Shown here: piece by piece, positions 11,541 to 23,735 of the stretch
Numbering within the stretch: position 1 is the stretch's first letter
Layout of the letters: each line of letters begins with the position of its first letter
Assembly (NCBI RefSeq): GCF_030272615.1
Contig: NC_081412.1
Coordinates: 674,124,323 to 674,188,322, forward strand
Length of the DNA: 64,000 bases
Source: Cryptomeria japonica
Lineage: Eukaryota > Streptophyta > Pinopsida > Cupressales > Cupressaceae
Direction of reading: 5' to 3'
Notes under the pieces: model-generated
Told to the model about the DNA's origin: nothing
Databases searched by the model: none
The model's input: only the letters and a program-made list of their open reading frames with translations
Made by a program: the position numbers and the translations under genes

Positions 11541-12216
11541 GTTAATAGGAATGAAGGCTTGATGGGATCGAAATTCCGAGGATAGCAAGATTGTTATCCA
11601 CCATGGCTTCCACAAACAGAGCACCCTGGCATGTACACTGTACTTGAAGCTCCCCATTTTCTTTACTTGTAAACCACCCAATGAAAGCAAAAATGGCCAG
11701 GGCCTTTTGAATTGTCTCTGCAGGATCTGCAGAAATACCCTGATGGGCATTGCAAACTAACAAAAAAGATCAAAAGCGAGTTTACTAATTAGGTTGTCAA
11801 CGGAGGGGAGGTGGAGAATAGCTTTGGGTGAAGGCAGAGAGGGGGCTCAAATCTCTTTACATTCAACTCTCTTGAGCCTGCCTTCTCCATTCCTAAACTT
11901 CTTCTATTCCGAATCTGATTCTGCTCTGAGATGGATTGGATTAATGCTCTGATTCTTTAACAGACTCAAATTCAAAAAGTGTGATTAAAAGCTCGGGTAC
12001 ACTAGCCTTAAAAACACTTCTCCTGTTCTGTTTGACGGAGTTCACGAGATGATGATCGGTCTGGCTGATCATTGCTGTCTGTATCTTGGCCGCTGCATCC
12101 AAACATAAGTTGCCAAAGGTCTGTTTTGTTGACAGAACATTCAAAGATCCGATGTCATCTATTCGGCATAAAAAATGAAGGAAATGGACCGGCTGCCAAA
12201 GCTCAACCTGTTGCAT
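11541..12216 (-). other. Possible two-exon minus-strand gene fragment, unrecognised
   Basis: Two minus-strand open pieces lie close together: 12216-11941 (91 codons) and 11763-11541 (73 codons). The second follows a good acceptor-like sequence (TCTTTTTTGTTAG just above 11763) and encodes ISADPAETIQKALAIFAF followed by two nearby cysteines (QCTCQG). GC content here is higher than in the surrounding AT-rich DNA, which hints at exonic origin. No intron donor could be fixed and no family is recognised. It could be an exon of a host gene with large introns, a captured fragment or chance. Confidence 0.25.
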
Positions 12217-12309
12217 CAGCCTTACACTTATGTCGTTTACAAAAATGTAAAGATGGAATGAAATTAATTATTTCAGAAAACACAACATTGCAAATTTGCA
12301 ACTGAAGAG

Positions 12310-14090
12310 GTTAAACAATAGTGTTTTAGGGTTTACGGAGGGAGGTAAGGAATGTTATACTATTTCACATATAGGAAAATTATAATCTAAAATATTCGAC
12401 ATTTATTTTAAAAGTTGATTATTTAGATGGTATAATATAAGATTTCAAATCACAATTATTGAAAAAATTATAATATTTAATAATTTATTATTATTTTAAA
12501 TATTAAATATTTATTAGTATGTATTTATTAAATACGTGTTAGGTAATGGTGAGTATTTGTTATTTTATATATCAATATTATCAAATCACTATTTGATCAA
12601 TCAATTATAATTTTAATTTAATTTATTTACTAATATTAGTACAACTATTTGATATACTACATGCTATTAGTTCATTTTTATAATTTTCACATGTCAAAAG
12701 ATCAATAAAGCTTAATTTTGGTCGTAGAACTCAGTAATTGACTTTGTATATAAGCTTGGATGATTTCACAATATATATATTAATTCCAAAGTAAATAAGA
12801 TAACATTGATTGCCAACTTCCAACAATTATTATCTTTATTTAAGAACTATCACCTAACATAGCTCAATAATACAAATCAATAAAAAATAAAAAAAAATTT
12901 ATACACTATCTCTCACAATCCCATCACTATTTTATTTATCAATATTACAACCACCATTCACTAAATCTATACATTACAATATTATTCTACTTTACAAAAT
13001 TAAAAGAGAAAAGCTTTCACTAGAGTAAAGATGTGAAAAAACGAACTGAACAAAATATGGTCTAAGCTAGAGCATGCACTTAAAATCTCATTAATGTATA
13101 ATCATTTATCTTGACATGAAAATTTTGGACACCACGTAGTGTTCCATTCAAGAATCATATTTAAGATCTGATCAAACTAAATATACATATTCTTGATTCC
13201 TAAAAATACAAATCTAATATTATGTAATCAAGATGATTTAATTCCATAACGATTTGAAATTCTCAAATCAACATGAATCAATTCTATATCGATATGAAAT
13301 TCTCAAATCGACATAATTCAATTCCATTCTCATATAAAATTCTCAAAATAAAAAAATTGAATTCCAAACAAAAGCAACTCCAATCTTCATTGACAATAAC
13401 AGAAGGATCCCAACTCTATCAAAATAAAGTTAAAAAAATGAATCTTTATTACAAAGAAGATTGCCCAACGACTACATTCTCCATATATTTCAAAATATAT
13501 AATGTAAATTTTAAGTATTTCATCTTCCCATGATGTTAGATCAATAAAGCATATACATGAATAAGGTAGAAGGTAGAAGGATCAAGAGAGCTATTGAGAG
13601 CAAGTAATAGCAAGGGGTGGAGGAGGATCAGATTTTCTATTGGAGAGATAGTGATGAATGAGGGCATTACAGGTAGGTGGAGTCAGTATTAAACCTCATA
13701 GAGTAAGGAACACATTAAGTTTAGAGAATATTAGTCAATTCTGAATGTTTAACATTTTTAAGTCTAAAAGTATATTTTTAGTGTGACCACACACCTTAAA
13801 CAACATATTAAGCCTAAAAAAATATCAATAAACGTTGAATGTTTAACTTTTAAACTTAAAACTGTAAGCTTAATGTGTGTTATTATTTGAAATGTTCTTA
13901 TTTAATTAATTGTCACTTCCATAAACCATTCATAATTCTCCATTACCATTTAATTATTTCCTATTTACGTGCACATGAAGAAACACTTATCATATGATAA
14001 TGAGACATGATAAATATTATTTAAAACATAGCCAAATTGCTACCTCTTGCCACTTGTCGATTGCCCAAGAGATGTATAGATACATGTCTT
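12310..14090. other. Non-coding AT-rich stretch
   Basis: No convincing gene. The 86-codon frame at 13273 is lysine and asparagine rich and reflects base composition. Around 13250-13340 the phrase GAAATTCTCAAATC recurs as a short local duplication. Confidence 0.55.
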
Positions 14091-14093
14091 CAC

Positions 14094-14178
14094 CCCCACG
14101 GAAGTTTCCTTATTTAGGTTTTTCTTTCCTCGATACTTTCTAGCCTGTCTTCCCCCACGGAAGTTTAGTTATTTAGGG
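14094..14178 (+). repeat. Short direct repeat upstream of a candidate exon
   Basis: The string CCCCACGGAAGTTT followed by TTATTTAGG occurs twice, near 14095 and 14152. Both copies lie just upstream of the ATG at 14210 and could be a 5'UTR or promoter duplication. Confidence 0.55.
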
Positions 14179-14209
14179 TTTATTATCAAGAAATTGCATT
14201 TAGACGAAG

Positions 14210-14279
14210 ATGGCATCGGGACTGTCCAACAGCGCCAGATTTAATAGGGAAATGGAAGACAGACGTGATGCTACCATAG
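14210..14279 (+). CDS. Candidate isolated first exon
   Basis: An ATG at 14210 opens a 70-nt frame (MASGLSNSARFNREMEDRRD and a few more residues) that ends at a donor-like G|GTACGC. Its GC content is well above its surroundings, and the peptide has the composition of a real N-terminus rather than AT-biased noise. No second exon was found within reach. If real it belongs to a long-intron gene or is a captured exon. Confidence 0.3.
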
Positions 14280-14975
14280 GTACGCAAGTAGTAGTTCTTA
14301 CGCAAAATCTATGTGCTTTTTTTGTTTTCCATTTTCCATTTTATTTTTAGTACTCTTTACAAATAAGGTGGAGGAAAGTGGATTAGATTTTTCTGAGTTG
14401 TCATTAACAGAAATTTCTACTGATAAAATGCTTAATTAGTTTGGTTACTAGTTATTACATTACATTTAAGGATTGATTGATTTTATATTGAAGAACTGCA
14501 AGATTGCCATACGTTTCAAGATGTAGATCGTGAATCCTTTCATATTCTTTCATATTGTTAAACTTTATATGATATAAAAAACCTAACAAATATTTCCTCT
14601 TTAATCACTCGATTTGTCAAACCAGCAGTAAGGAAACGAATGTATATGCTCTATGAGACACATGAAAGTTAACACAGCAGAAACAGAGAACTATTTTTCT
14701 GTTGATTTATTTAGTGTAAAATGCTTATTTTCAAATTAAATATTATAATTTATCTAATTTAATATGAGTTATAAAAAAAATGAATAAATGATAAAAAAAT
14801 AATTATGAATACGTGGGTCAGGTGTTAGTTTGAGATGTAATACATATCTTTCAATATATTATATCCGTTAATGGATTGATTAAATCAGTATAGTTCAATA
14901 GAATTAATTTGAATTATTTTATTTATTAAAAATAATTTCATAAGTAAAATAATTTTTATAGAAATAATAAGTAAA
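14280..14975. other. Non-coding stretch
   Basis: AT-rich sequence without recognisable coding or repeat structure. It could be intron if the exon at 14210 is real. Confidence 0.5.
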
Positions 14976-14979
14976 TGAC

Positions 14980-15080
14980 TTTTGGCTTGCACAAGCAGGT
15001 GAGTTGGCTTGAGGGGAGGGTTTGTTCCCCACCGATCTCAGGTTTGACTCTCCTTTGGAGCTAAAAATGACAAATGACAG
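14980..15080 (+). mobile_element. tRNA-derived SINE-like head
   Basis: An A-box-like segment (GTGAGTTGGCTTGAGG, 14999-15014) and a B-box-like segment (GGTTTGACTCT, 15041-15051) lie about 30 bp apart, as in tRNA promoters. The intervening sequence cannot fold as a normal tRNA. This fits a SINE 5' end whose 3' end I cannot define. Confidence 0.35.
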
Positions 15081-15299
15081 ATCAATCTTGACTTATTCTA
15101 TTCATATTGAATATTATTTTATTTTAATTGGTTAATAATTATTTTTTATTTAAATATTTATTTATTTAAATCCTATTTAATTACTCTATTTATTTTATGT
15201 TTATTTAATCCCTACTTTCTCTCACTCTTACGAGGTAAAGGTTATTGGTTCCCTACTTGTAAAAATATGTGTGACGGTTCACCTAAATTTCTTTGATGG

Positions 15300-17740
15300 G
15301 ATATTAGTAAAATTTAATCATGTAGTAAAAAATTTAAATATTTTTCTTAGCGATGTGAAAGATAATAAAAGATAAAAGTTTATAAATAAATTAATAGTAA
15401 AATATACATTAAGAAAAAATTATTCAATATTTTAAGACATTTAAGTAACAAAATGTTCACATTGTTAATCTTTAAGAACTCATCAAGCTTCCCTAATAAA
15501 CATCTGTCAAATCTATGGACAAATGCCAAACAAAATGTACATTCTTTTGGTCATCCTCACCTCACCAATGCCAAGTGGATAAGGCTTCAACAGTACAATC
15601 CAATCCCATTATGGTGACAATAGAGGAAGAGGATACAATAGAAAAATGTCTAGATCCATGATAGGAATCACAAAATCCTCCTAGAAATTCAAAGAATAAC
15701 CCACCAAAATGTGACAATAAAAAATACATTAATCCTTGATATGTCAACATTGACATTAGGCTTGTACAGTTATCAACTTAAGTTATGGAATCAAATGGTT
15801 TTTTCTTAATTTTTTATTAGTATAGAGATCATGCTACAAAATAAGGATATAGGGCCAAGGGAGGGTTAAATGTGTGCAACAAAGAATCAAGACTTCAATT
15901 TGAAGCAAAAATAAAATGTGAGAGAAAAAAACAAAGATCAATATTTTAAAATGTGTTTAAGAATAATGTGTTTGAAGGTCTAGGTAATGACAAATTGTGA
16001 TTTAGAGAAAGCCTAAGAAGTGATTCTCCCATGACCAACTCTTAGGAAAAACAACTATGAAACTAGAGAAGAGAAAGCTCCAAAAGTGTTGGGTATGGGA
16101 GAAAAATAGAAGGCACATTTAATATACTCCTTGTTTGTCAAAAAAGGACAAGAAGGAGAGGGAGAGTTGAGGGAAAGTCAAACACCAATATAATTTAAAA
16201 TGTATTAATTTCCTAGCTAGTAATTAGGCTTGAACATTGTCTTTGGGTTTTCAAATTAGAGAACTTAACTTGTTCCATCTATATTGACTAAACTTGCAAT
16301 CTAATTTAATGTTAAGATGAGTAGTTAAGGAGATTTGCAAAACCAGTAGTCTGTGAATAATTTTGAGATTGAAGGCTTATTTTTTTCAATTATTGAGCCA
16401 TTTCCAATATTGAAGGTTACTATTGTAAGGGATGAAAAATAGGCAACAGAGTTCCAAAGTTACTAGTTGCCATATTTTTTGGATTCCAATCTTTAGAAAG
16501 GGGAAATACTAAATTTAGATGTGAGTTGTGGACATGATTTCCAAAATATAATGGGATCAATAATTATAAAACAAATTGAATTGAATTTTCAAGGAAATGT
16601 CCACCTTTAAGTTTTTTGATATTAGTAAGAGGGGTATTATCTTTCTCAAGCAAGAAATGATACGAAATGGAGAAGGCAAAACATAATCCATGAATCAATG
16701 TTTTGATCATACTAAGATAATTTATTGATGTATTTTACCAAGAATTACAAATGGAATTGATAGGTGTATATATTCGCGAGTTTCAAAAAAGGAGGAAGAA
16801 GAAACTTACACTTCTATTTGTCAAAGTCCTAGGAGTAGTTGGTACTAGTTGTTTGAATATTATGATGAACCAAATGTTTCCAAGTAGAATATTTATTAAA
16901 ATTTTATACAATTCATTGAGTTCTAATACAAATTCCTTGAGTACATAAGGATCTATGATTACCAATCCTACTCTATGTATTATTTGAATGTTGTGAATCC
17001 ATTTAGTAGCAAAGAAGATGTTTTTATTTACTCAGTTAGCCTAAAATATGTTACTAATCAACTAAGTTTGTTTCTTGTAACAATTTTTAGAGGGATTCCA
17101 TTAAGGAGAGATGTAGACATGGCTATCCAAGCATCTGTTGTTGAAAATTTAATTTTTGTAGGCCATGGATAAAAATTTGTTGGTTTGCTTCAATATTTTA
17201 TACTTAAATTTAGAAAAGAACCATTTCAACATTTATTTGAGAGATACTTTAATGCCAAATTGGATCCCAAGGTACCTCACATGATAATACCATGCTTCAC
17301 CTCCCAAAATTCATTAGGGATCCAAATTGCCTAAGGGCTAGAATTTGTCATTATGAGCATAAATTTATGCATGAACAATGTATCTAGCTTATAATATAGA
17401 AAAAAAAAGCTCCAATATATCAATATTATGAGTTGATTCATCTATTTAATCCTTGATTAAAAATAATCCTTTTATCTAAAACATCAAGGTTAACTGTTAG
17501 CAAGATACCCTATATACACCTATGGGAGAGTGCATGTTAAAAGATATATACAAGAGCATCAACAGTGTGGATATCAAGGAATATATAATAGAGACAACCC
17601 TCACTATGATATTAACATCCATAAATTACATTTTTATTGCCTCAATGGTTTTGGTGACAAATAAAAAATATTATAAATTTTAAGAATGTGGGTCCAACAT
17701 ATGTGGTCATAGTGCTCATTAAAGTCAAGTTTTATAATTA
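15300..17740. other. Decayed sequence with unrecognised coding-like pieces
   Basis: Short plus-strand frames at 16751-16948 and 16975-17172 look protein-like (PFSSKEDVFIYSVSLKY, IPLRRDVDMAIQA) but match nothing I know. The rest, including 15480-16740, shows no gene. It may be part of the element that contains the adjacent copia relic. Confidence 0.4.
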
Positions 17741-17749
17741 GAGAGTCCT

Positions 17750-19665
17750 AGGTAGACTATTGATTTCAAGATTCAAATGTTGCAACATAGTTGACTGTTA
17801 ATTAAAGAATAATGGAAGAAGTTGAAGAGAGTATTTGAAGGCGATGAAAATACAAAGCAAGCCAAGATTACAAATCTAGAGCACAAGTTTGAGAATGTGA
17901 GAATGTTTGATGATAAAAATATTGAAGGTTATATTGAATTAAATTGAAAATGCTCTTAGAGGTGTTTGTTGAACAATAGAAGAAAGTGAAGTTGTACCAA
18001 AGATAATGACAACATTGCTCAAAACATATAAATTGAAGAAGTATTCTATAAAGGAAAGCCATGATATGAATAAGTACATTGTGGATTAGATCCTTGGTTC
18101 TCTTGATGTCTTTGAGATTTCTAAATTTGATGACATAAAAAAGGAAAGGAAGGAATTTTCATTCAAAGGTACATATAAGTGTGAAGGTGAATTGGAAGAA
18201 AATGAAGACTTGGATGACATTGAAGCATACTTTGTGACAAGATTGAGGAGAGGAACTAAGAAGTACAAAGGTAATTTACCCATAAAATATTTCAATTATG
18301 GAAGAATTTGTATTTATACTTCTAGATTTATTTATGAAGAAGAATATGGTGGAAGATATAATGATGATAAAAAGGAAAGGAGAACTGTAGAGGAAATAAT
18401 GAAGATATTAGAAGAGATGAGAGAGACAAGAAGAACAAGAGTTTTTGTTCAACAGAGGCCTGCTCATCTTAAGATGAAGATGAAAATGAGTCAACTGAAT
18501 AATATTTGATCTTCGCTATAGAAAAAAATAATGATGGGTGGTCTCAAAGTTTAGAATATGCAAAAGAGTGAGAAATTTGTAAGTGTGAATACTACACTAC
18601 ATGCAAAATTGGAACCAAATTCATGGAACATTTACATTAGATGTTCAAACCATATGATTGGTAATGAAGACAAGTTATTAACCTTGAAAAATATGATGGT
18701 AGATCAATTAAGTTTGTAGGAGAAGAAGTTGCACCTATTTGTGGAAGAGGAATCATCTCAATTGATGGTAAGCTGAAAGCTATTGATGTTTATTATGTTA
18801 ATCTATTAAGTGTGATTCATATGTGTAGAAAAGGTTATATGGTAATATTTTAGGGATTTAGATGTGAAATCAGAAAAGAAATCTCTATAATATTGATTGC
18901 AAAAGGTACAAGGACTAATGACAATGTTTACTATGTAAGGGATAATAGTGGAGGTATATTTTTAATAAACACAAAGTAATGAATATTGGTTGTGGAACTA
19001 AATGATGGGACATATCAATTTTGATGATATGGTGAAGATTATCTCTAATCATATTGTGAGATATTTAACAAGGATTGCCAAACCTATCGATATTGTGTGT
19101 GGGGAATGTAAGTTGGGAAAGTAAAAAAAGAGGAAATTTATAAACAAGGAGTATGCCACCTTCTATCCTTTAGAGTTGATTCATACAAATCCATGTAGAC
19201 CTACAAGGACAAGAGGACTAAGACGAGAAAGGTATTTTATGTTACTTATAGATTATTACTATAGAATGACTCGAGATACTTTCTTAAGAGAAAATTATGA
19301 AGGATTAGATATGTTTAAAGTATTCAAGTCAATGATTGAGAATCAAATATATGGTAGAATCAAATTTTTAAGGTCAAATAGAGATAGGAAATTATATCAA
19401 ACAAATTCATTATTTTTTGTGAAGAACATGGTATTAGGAGTCATTATTTGACTTTGAGTGCTCCTCAACAGAATGGTGTAGTTGAAAGAAGAAATAGGAC
19501 TATTGTTGAAATGGCTAGAACTATATTGAAGAATTCTAACCTGCCTAATGTATACTAGAAAGAAGTTGTCAATATTGTTGTTTACCTTATTAATTAGGTA
19601 TAGATTAGAGTAAATCAAACAAAGACACCTTATGAACTTTTGAATCATAGACCTTCTTGTGGAGA
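17750..19665 (+). mobile_element. Ty1/copia retrotransposon relic (gag, protease, integrase)
   Basis: In order on the plus strand: gag-like sequence (DENTKQAKITNLEHKFENVR, about 17840), a lysine/glutamate-rich linker (18190-18480), the protease-region phrase around SNHMIGNEDKLLTL (about 18640), a GAG-pre-integrase region (about 19000-19120) and integrase core phrases (ELIHT, then QQNGVVERRNRT near 19480). It ends abruptly near 19665. No RT, RNase H or LTRs were found. It is an old fossil with well over ten breaks. Confidence 0.75.
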
Positions 19666-20985
19666 CGTAAAAAGAGAGACTAGGTGACTAGGACCTAATC
19701 CCACTTTTGCCAACACATTGGGAATACAAAAGAGCCTAGGGAGATAGCTCACTTTGGCTACTTATTGTGAGAAAAAGAGAGAGGAAAGGATTATCTCTTA
19801 GCTTTTATATTCCTCTTTTTGTATGTGATGAGAAAAATTAGGGATTCGATTGATCAATTAGACTAGGAGATAAACAGTGAAGCACACATAAACTGAAATT
19901 GCACAAACTTGCAGATCTAAAACTAAGATACTAAAAGAAGATAAGGGGGAGGAATTTGGATGTGTACCTGATGCTAAAAACTGAGCCAAAATGACCAGGA
20001 CCAGGGTGCCACACCCCTATCCTTGAGAATCTGATAGAAAGCTACAACTGAGAGGATGTAATTCTGAGACCATAAGCCTGTACCCTATCAAAAATTATTG
20101 AAAATGAAGGGGACCTAGGTGCCACGCCCTATCCTAGGAAGGACCAAGGTGCCACACCCTTGTCCCTGATGTATTAGGGCAGATTTGAGACCTTAAAATA
20201 GTTCCTATGCCTTTTGCTAATCCAGGAAGTCTTTCGGGTACTTAATTTTGCACCTCCAACTGAAAAGAGAGGGTTTGGGTGGATAAATAGAGTTTTTCCA
20301 TAGTCAAACCCTTGTGTTGGTGATTTCTACCTGCACAAATAGTCAATTTTTATAATAAAATACTGTGTGCAGGAATCTTGTGTATGTGCAAGACCCTAGA
20401 ATGAAAGTAAACAATCTAGAGCAACCCTAATTTCTTGTAATCGACAAAGTAAATGATCTAAATCAATGATGAAAAGTGATCTAAAGTATGAATGTAAATG
20501 TGCAAAAGAGTTTAAAGAATCTCATATAAAGACATGAAAATAACATGAAATCATACCAATCCCCAAGGGAGAGATATTTGTCACTAGATCTCCTACTATT
20601 CTTCATTGTCTTCGAAGCTCCTAATTGATGATGAATGCTTGATGAATACTTGATAAATTATTGATGAATGTTGTTGAAGACTGTACATGGGCTTCTCTTT
20701 CACTAAATAGAAGGCTCCTTGTGCTCTCTCCAACAACTTTTTCTTAGATTCGATTAGATCCCTTCAAATGAAGAAAGAGAGCTCCTATGTATGAAACACT
20801 AGATCTTAATTTCATCTTTAGGTTGACCTAGAGATTGAATTTCCCACAAATTTCTTGAGGTTAATCATTATTATATCATAGATTTATGCTTCCAAAATTT
20901 TGAGAAAAAAGTCGGGGACCATGTGCACTTTGCACATGGTCCGACCAACTTTTCACCAAATTTTTAATAGACCTCGTACAAGTGG
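19666..20985 (-). mobile_element. LTR-like or untranslated part of a gypsy relic
   Basis: The sequence changes character at the copia end and holds no gene. Three copies of a GGTGCCACACCC-type phrase occur at 20005-20022, 20111-20134 and 20141-20166, and a long hairpin lies at 20911-20945. It directly joins a minus-strand gypsy RT relic, so it may be that element's 3' LTR region. No second LTR was found. Confidence 0.35.
20911..20945. other. Strong hairpin
   Basis: The arms GTCGGGGACCATGTGCA and TGCACATGGTCCGAC pair over about 15 bp with a two-base bulge and a CTT loop. It stands out in otherwise AT-rich DNA. Confidence 0.8.
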
Positions 20986-21365
20986 ACCTCATGTTCCTCC
21001 ATTGTCTTTTAATAGACCAAAATATCATCTAAAAACACACAGATAGAATGATCAAGATAGGTGTACAACACAATATTCATCAAACTGATGAACATAGAGG
21101 GAGAATTCTTCAATTGAATTGGAACCACCATAAAGTTTTAGTGTCCATAAAAAGTATAAAATATTGTTCAATTAATGTTAGGATCATGAATAAAAATTTG
21201 ATGGTACTCTAAGTTGATATCAATCTTGGAGAACACCAAGTGGCTCTCCTCCTCTGATCCAACAAATAGTCAATTCTTAGCAAGGGATATTGATTATTCA
21301 CCATCACCTTATGTAATTGTTAGTAATCAATGCACAAATGCAAAGACATTTTGCTAAAAAAACTA
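20986..21365 (-). mobile_element. Ty3/gypsy reverse transcriptase relic
   Basis: Read on the minus strand the translation gives decayed versions of known gypsy RT phrases: a 'LCIDY' start (about 21350), the 'YPLLRIDYLLDQ' region, a 'HDP' region and the segment around the catalytic 'VFLDDIL' (about 21030). Only the RT core remains, with several breaks. Age is old. No protease, RNase H or integrase is seen beside it. Confidence 0.65.
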
Positions 21366-22680
21366 TGTTTCTAATTTTTTAATCAAAGGATTATTTTGAT
21401 ATTTGGGAAGTTTTGGGAACTTGTTAACCTTTCTTTTAAAGTAGGTTTTTTTGATTTTGGAAAGGCTTTGTAATAAGTACCCAGAAATTTAAACTTGGGA
21501 TCTAGCCAATAAGTTTTATAACCTTTCCATAGTGTTTATGAAGATATAATTCTACAATTTCAATATCTAGAAGAAATTTAATATATTTACTTGAAACTTG
21601 GCCACATTTCTTATATTAACTCTATAAAGCTCTCTTAAATTAATTTCATTGCAAGTTTAACAAAATCCTAATTTAAACATTTCCACAAACTTCTAATGGC
21701 TTTTTTTTTATTTTAATATCCCCCAAATGGAAAGGAATTTAGCCCTATTTTTTTTTTCAAATTATGTGCAATGGAGACATGATCATCCTTTTAAATTGAT
21801 TTTATCCAAAGGAAAAAAAAAAATCCAATAGAGACACAATCACCCCTGTAAAATGATTTTAAATATTTTTGTGAATCTCAATTGAACTAGACAATTACTT
21901 CTAGTGTACTAATTGAAACAATGAATTCTATTTATTTTGATCATTTAAAATTCATGTGTAAATTCATCTAAGCATTATGCAACAATATTACAAAAACTTT
22001 GAGTAGGTGCAACATTCATGATGATGAGCAACTATGACATCTTAATGCAAAAAACTTATGACATTGATACTTCTTAAAAATCATGACCTAAGTTTGAGAA
22101 TAAATTTGATACTTGAAGTTGATTGAGGCATTTTGAACTAATAAAAATTGACTCAAGAAAAATATTAAGATATAGGAACACAATTTACATAGTGATGCTT
22201 ACCAACTTGATAATCAAGGAAAAGTTTAAGAGTTGGTCAAGTTAAAAATGAGGCAAAAATATGTCAAGTGTCTTCTCCAAATCCTTGAAAAGATCCACTT
22301 ATACATAGACCCTCTTTTGAGGTTAGGTTGATAAAAATATCTTTGATTTGATATAGACAATAGAGCTTAGAGATGTTGCTTTTAGTGTCAAAAAGTTCAA
22401 ACATGGAAAGGTTAAACCAAAAATCTATACCTCATAGAGGCATGCAATGTTTTCTTATTAGAGATGATGAAATCTCTAGTCCAGGTTGAGAAGAAAATTA
22501 AAAAATAACAAACAAAATAGAGGTCATGTTTAAGGATGTATTTGGCATGGTTGGATTCAACAAATTAAGAAAAAATAAAAAAAATAGTAAGGTCTTTTAT
22601 GGAATCAAGGTGAATTTTACGCATGACCTAGAGATTGGTGATATAATCTTTCAGTATGCTTTCAAGGGGATACTTCCAAC
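21366..22680. other. Non-coding stretch
   Basis: AT-rich with no gene I can support. It may include untranslated parts of the gypsy relic. The 63-codon frame at 22526 lies across the start of the TNL duplication and has no recognisable domain. Confidence 0.5.
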
Positions 22681-23073
22681 AAAATATCCCATTAAAGTAT
22701 TTTTTTCTAACAAATGATATACATTACAAATTTAGGAATGAGAAGAAGAAAATTAGGTGGTGTTTCAATAGACATGCCTCATAGAACACCTTGGGGAAAA
22801 CATTCCTAAGCCTCTTGAGTGTAGGTGTCATTGTTAAGAACCATTCAATCTTTAGCTCCATCAACAATCATAGAGTGATGAAAGAGTGAGATCATTTAAA
22901 GGGTTAAAAAATGGCTATAAGCATGGTATCTTAAAAAAAACATTGGAACGAATATGGACTAACAAAGACAACTACCTTCATAAGATATAGTATGACATGA
23001 AGAATGCATGAAACAAAATCCCAACAAAACCAAAATTCTCCATCACCAATCACCTATATATATAGTTTATATA

Positions 23074-23541
23074 TGTGAGATATTGCCAAGATCTAGAGGC
23101 AATGGAAAGCACAAATAAGAGAGAACAAAATAGATGATAGAAATAATCTGTATTCTATCAAGATGCAAAATATAATCAACTAGATCATTACAAGATGTTC
23201 AATGAATACCCGTACAAATAATGTAGATGAGCCTGCTTAAATAGGGAAGGCTAATAGATATGTGAGCACACAAACATAACATGTGGCTCAATAAGAAACA
23301 AGGGTAGGTAGGAAATAGGTGTGGGTAGATAGGAGAAACAATAAAATATTCCACATGAGGTGGAATGTAACGAGAAGATAAAATCAACACCATAAAAGGT
23401 GGAAAGTCTCCTACACATACTATCTCAATGTGGCACAAACACCCAAGTGTCTCATATCCAAACTACTATTAAATGCATGTACCTAAGTAAACTTAAGTAA
23501 AGTGTAATAATATCCATGATGAATAATTATTTACACTAACA
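23074..23541 (-). repeat. 3' LTR of the short copia derivative
   Basis: It begins TGTGAGATATTG and ends TTTACACTAACA as read on the plus strand, with the canonical TG..CA ends. It is paired with 25115-25582. Confidence 0.9.
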
Positions 23542-23669
23542 CCCCCCCTTAAGTGAAACTTAGGGGAATGCACTAAAGTCTACAATGCAACTAAGCAATG
23601 CAAGATGGGTCCCAAGTATGAGACCATGTTAGGTACCCATGTACATATGTAAATGCAATCTCCCATAAA

Positions 23670-23672
<3 letters not shown>

Positions 23673-23733
<61 letters not shown>
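23673..23733. repeat. GA microsatellite followed by C12 and A10 runs
   Basis: About 30 GA units, then CCCAATGGG, a run of 12 C at 23751-23762 and a run of 10 A. It lies in the 3' untranslated part of the short copia derivative, where the full-length relative is only CT-rich, so it arose after the family split. Confidence 0.9.

Positions 23734-23735
<2 letters not shown>

Noticed and set aside
15001-15060. Possible tRNA gene
   Set aside because: Promoter-like boxes are present, but no acceptor or anticodon stem can be formed.
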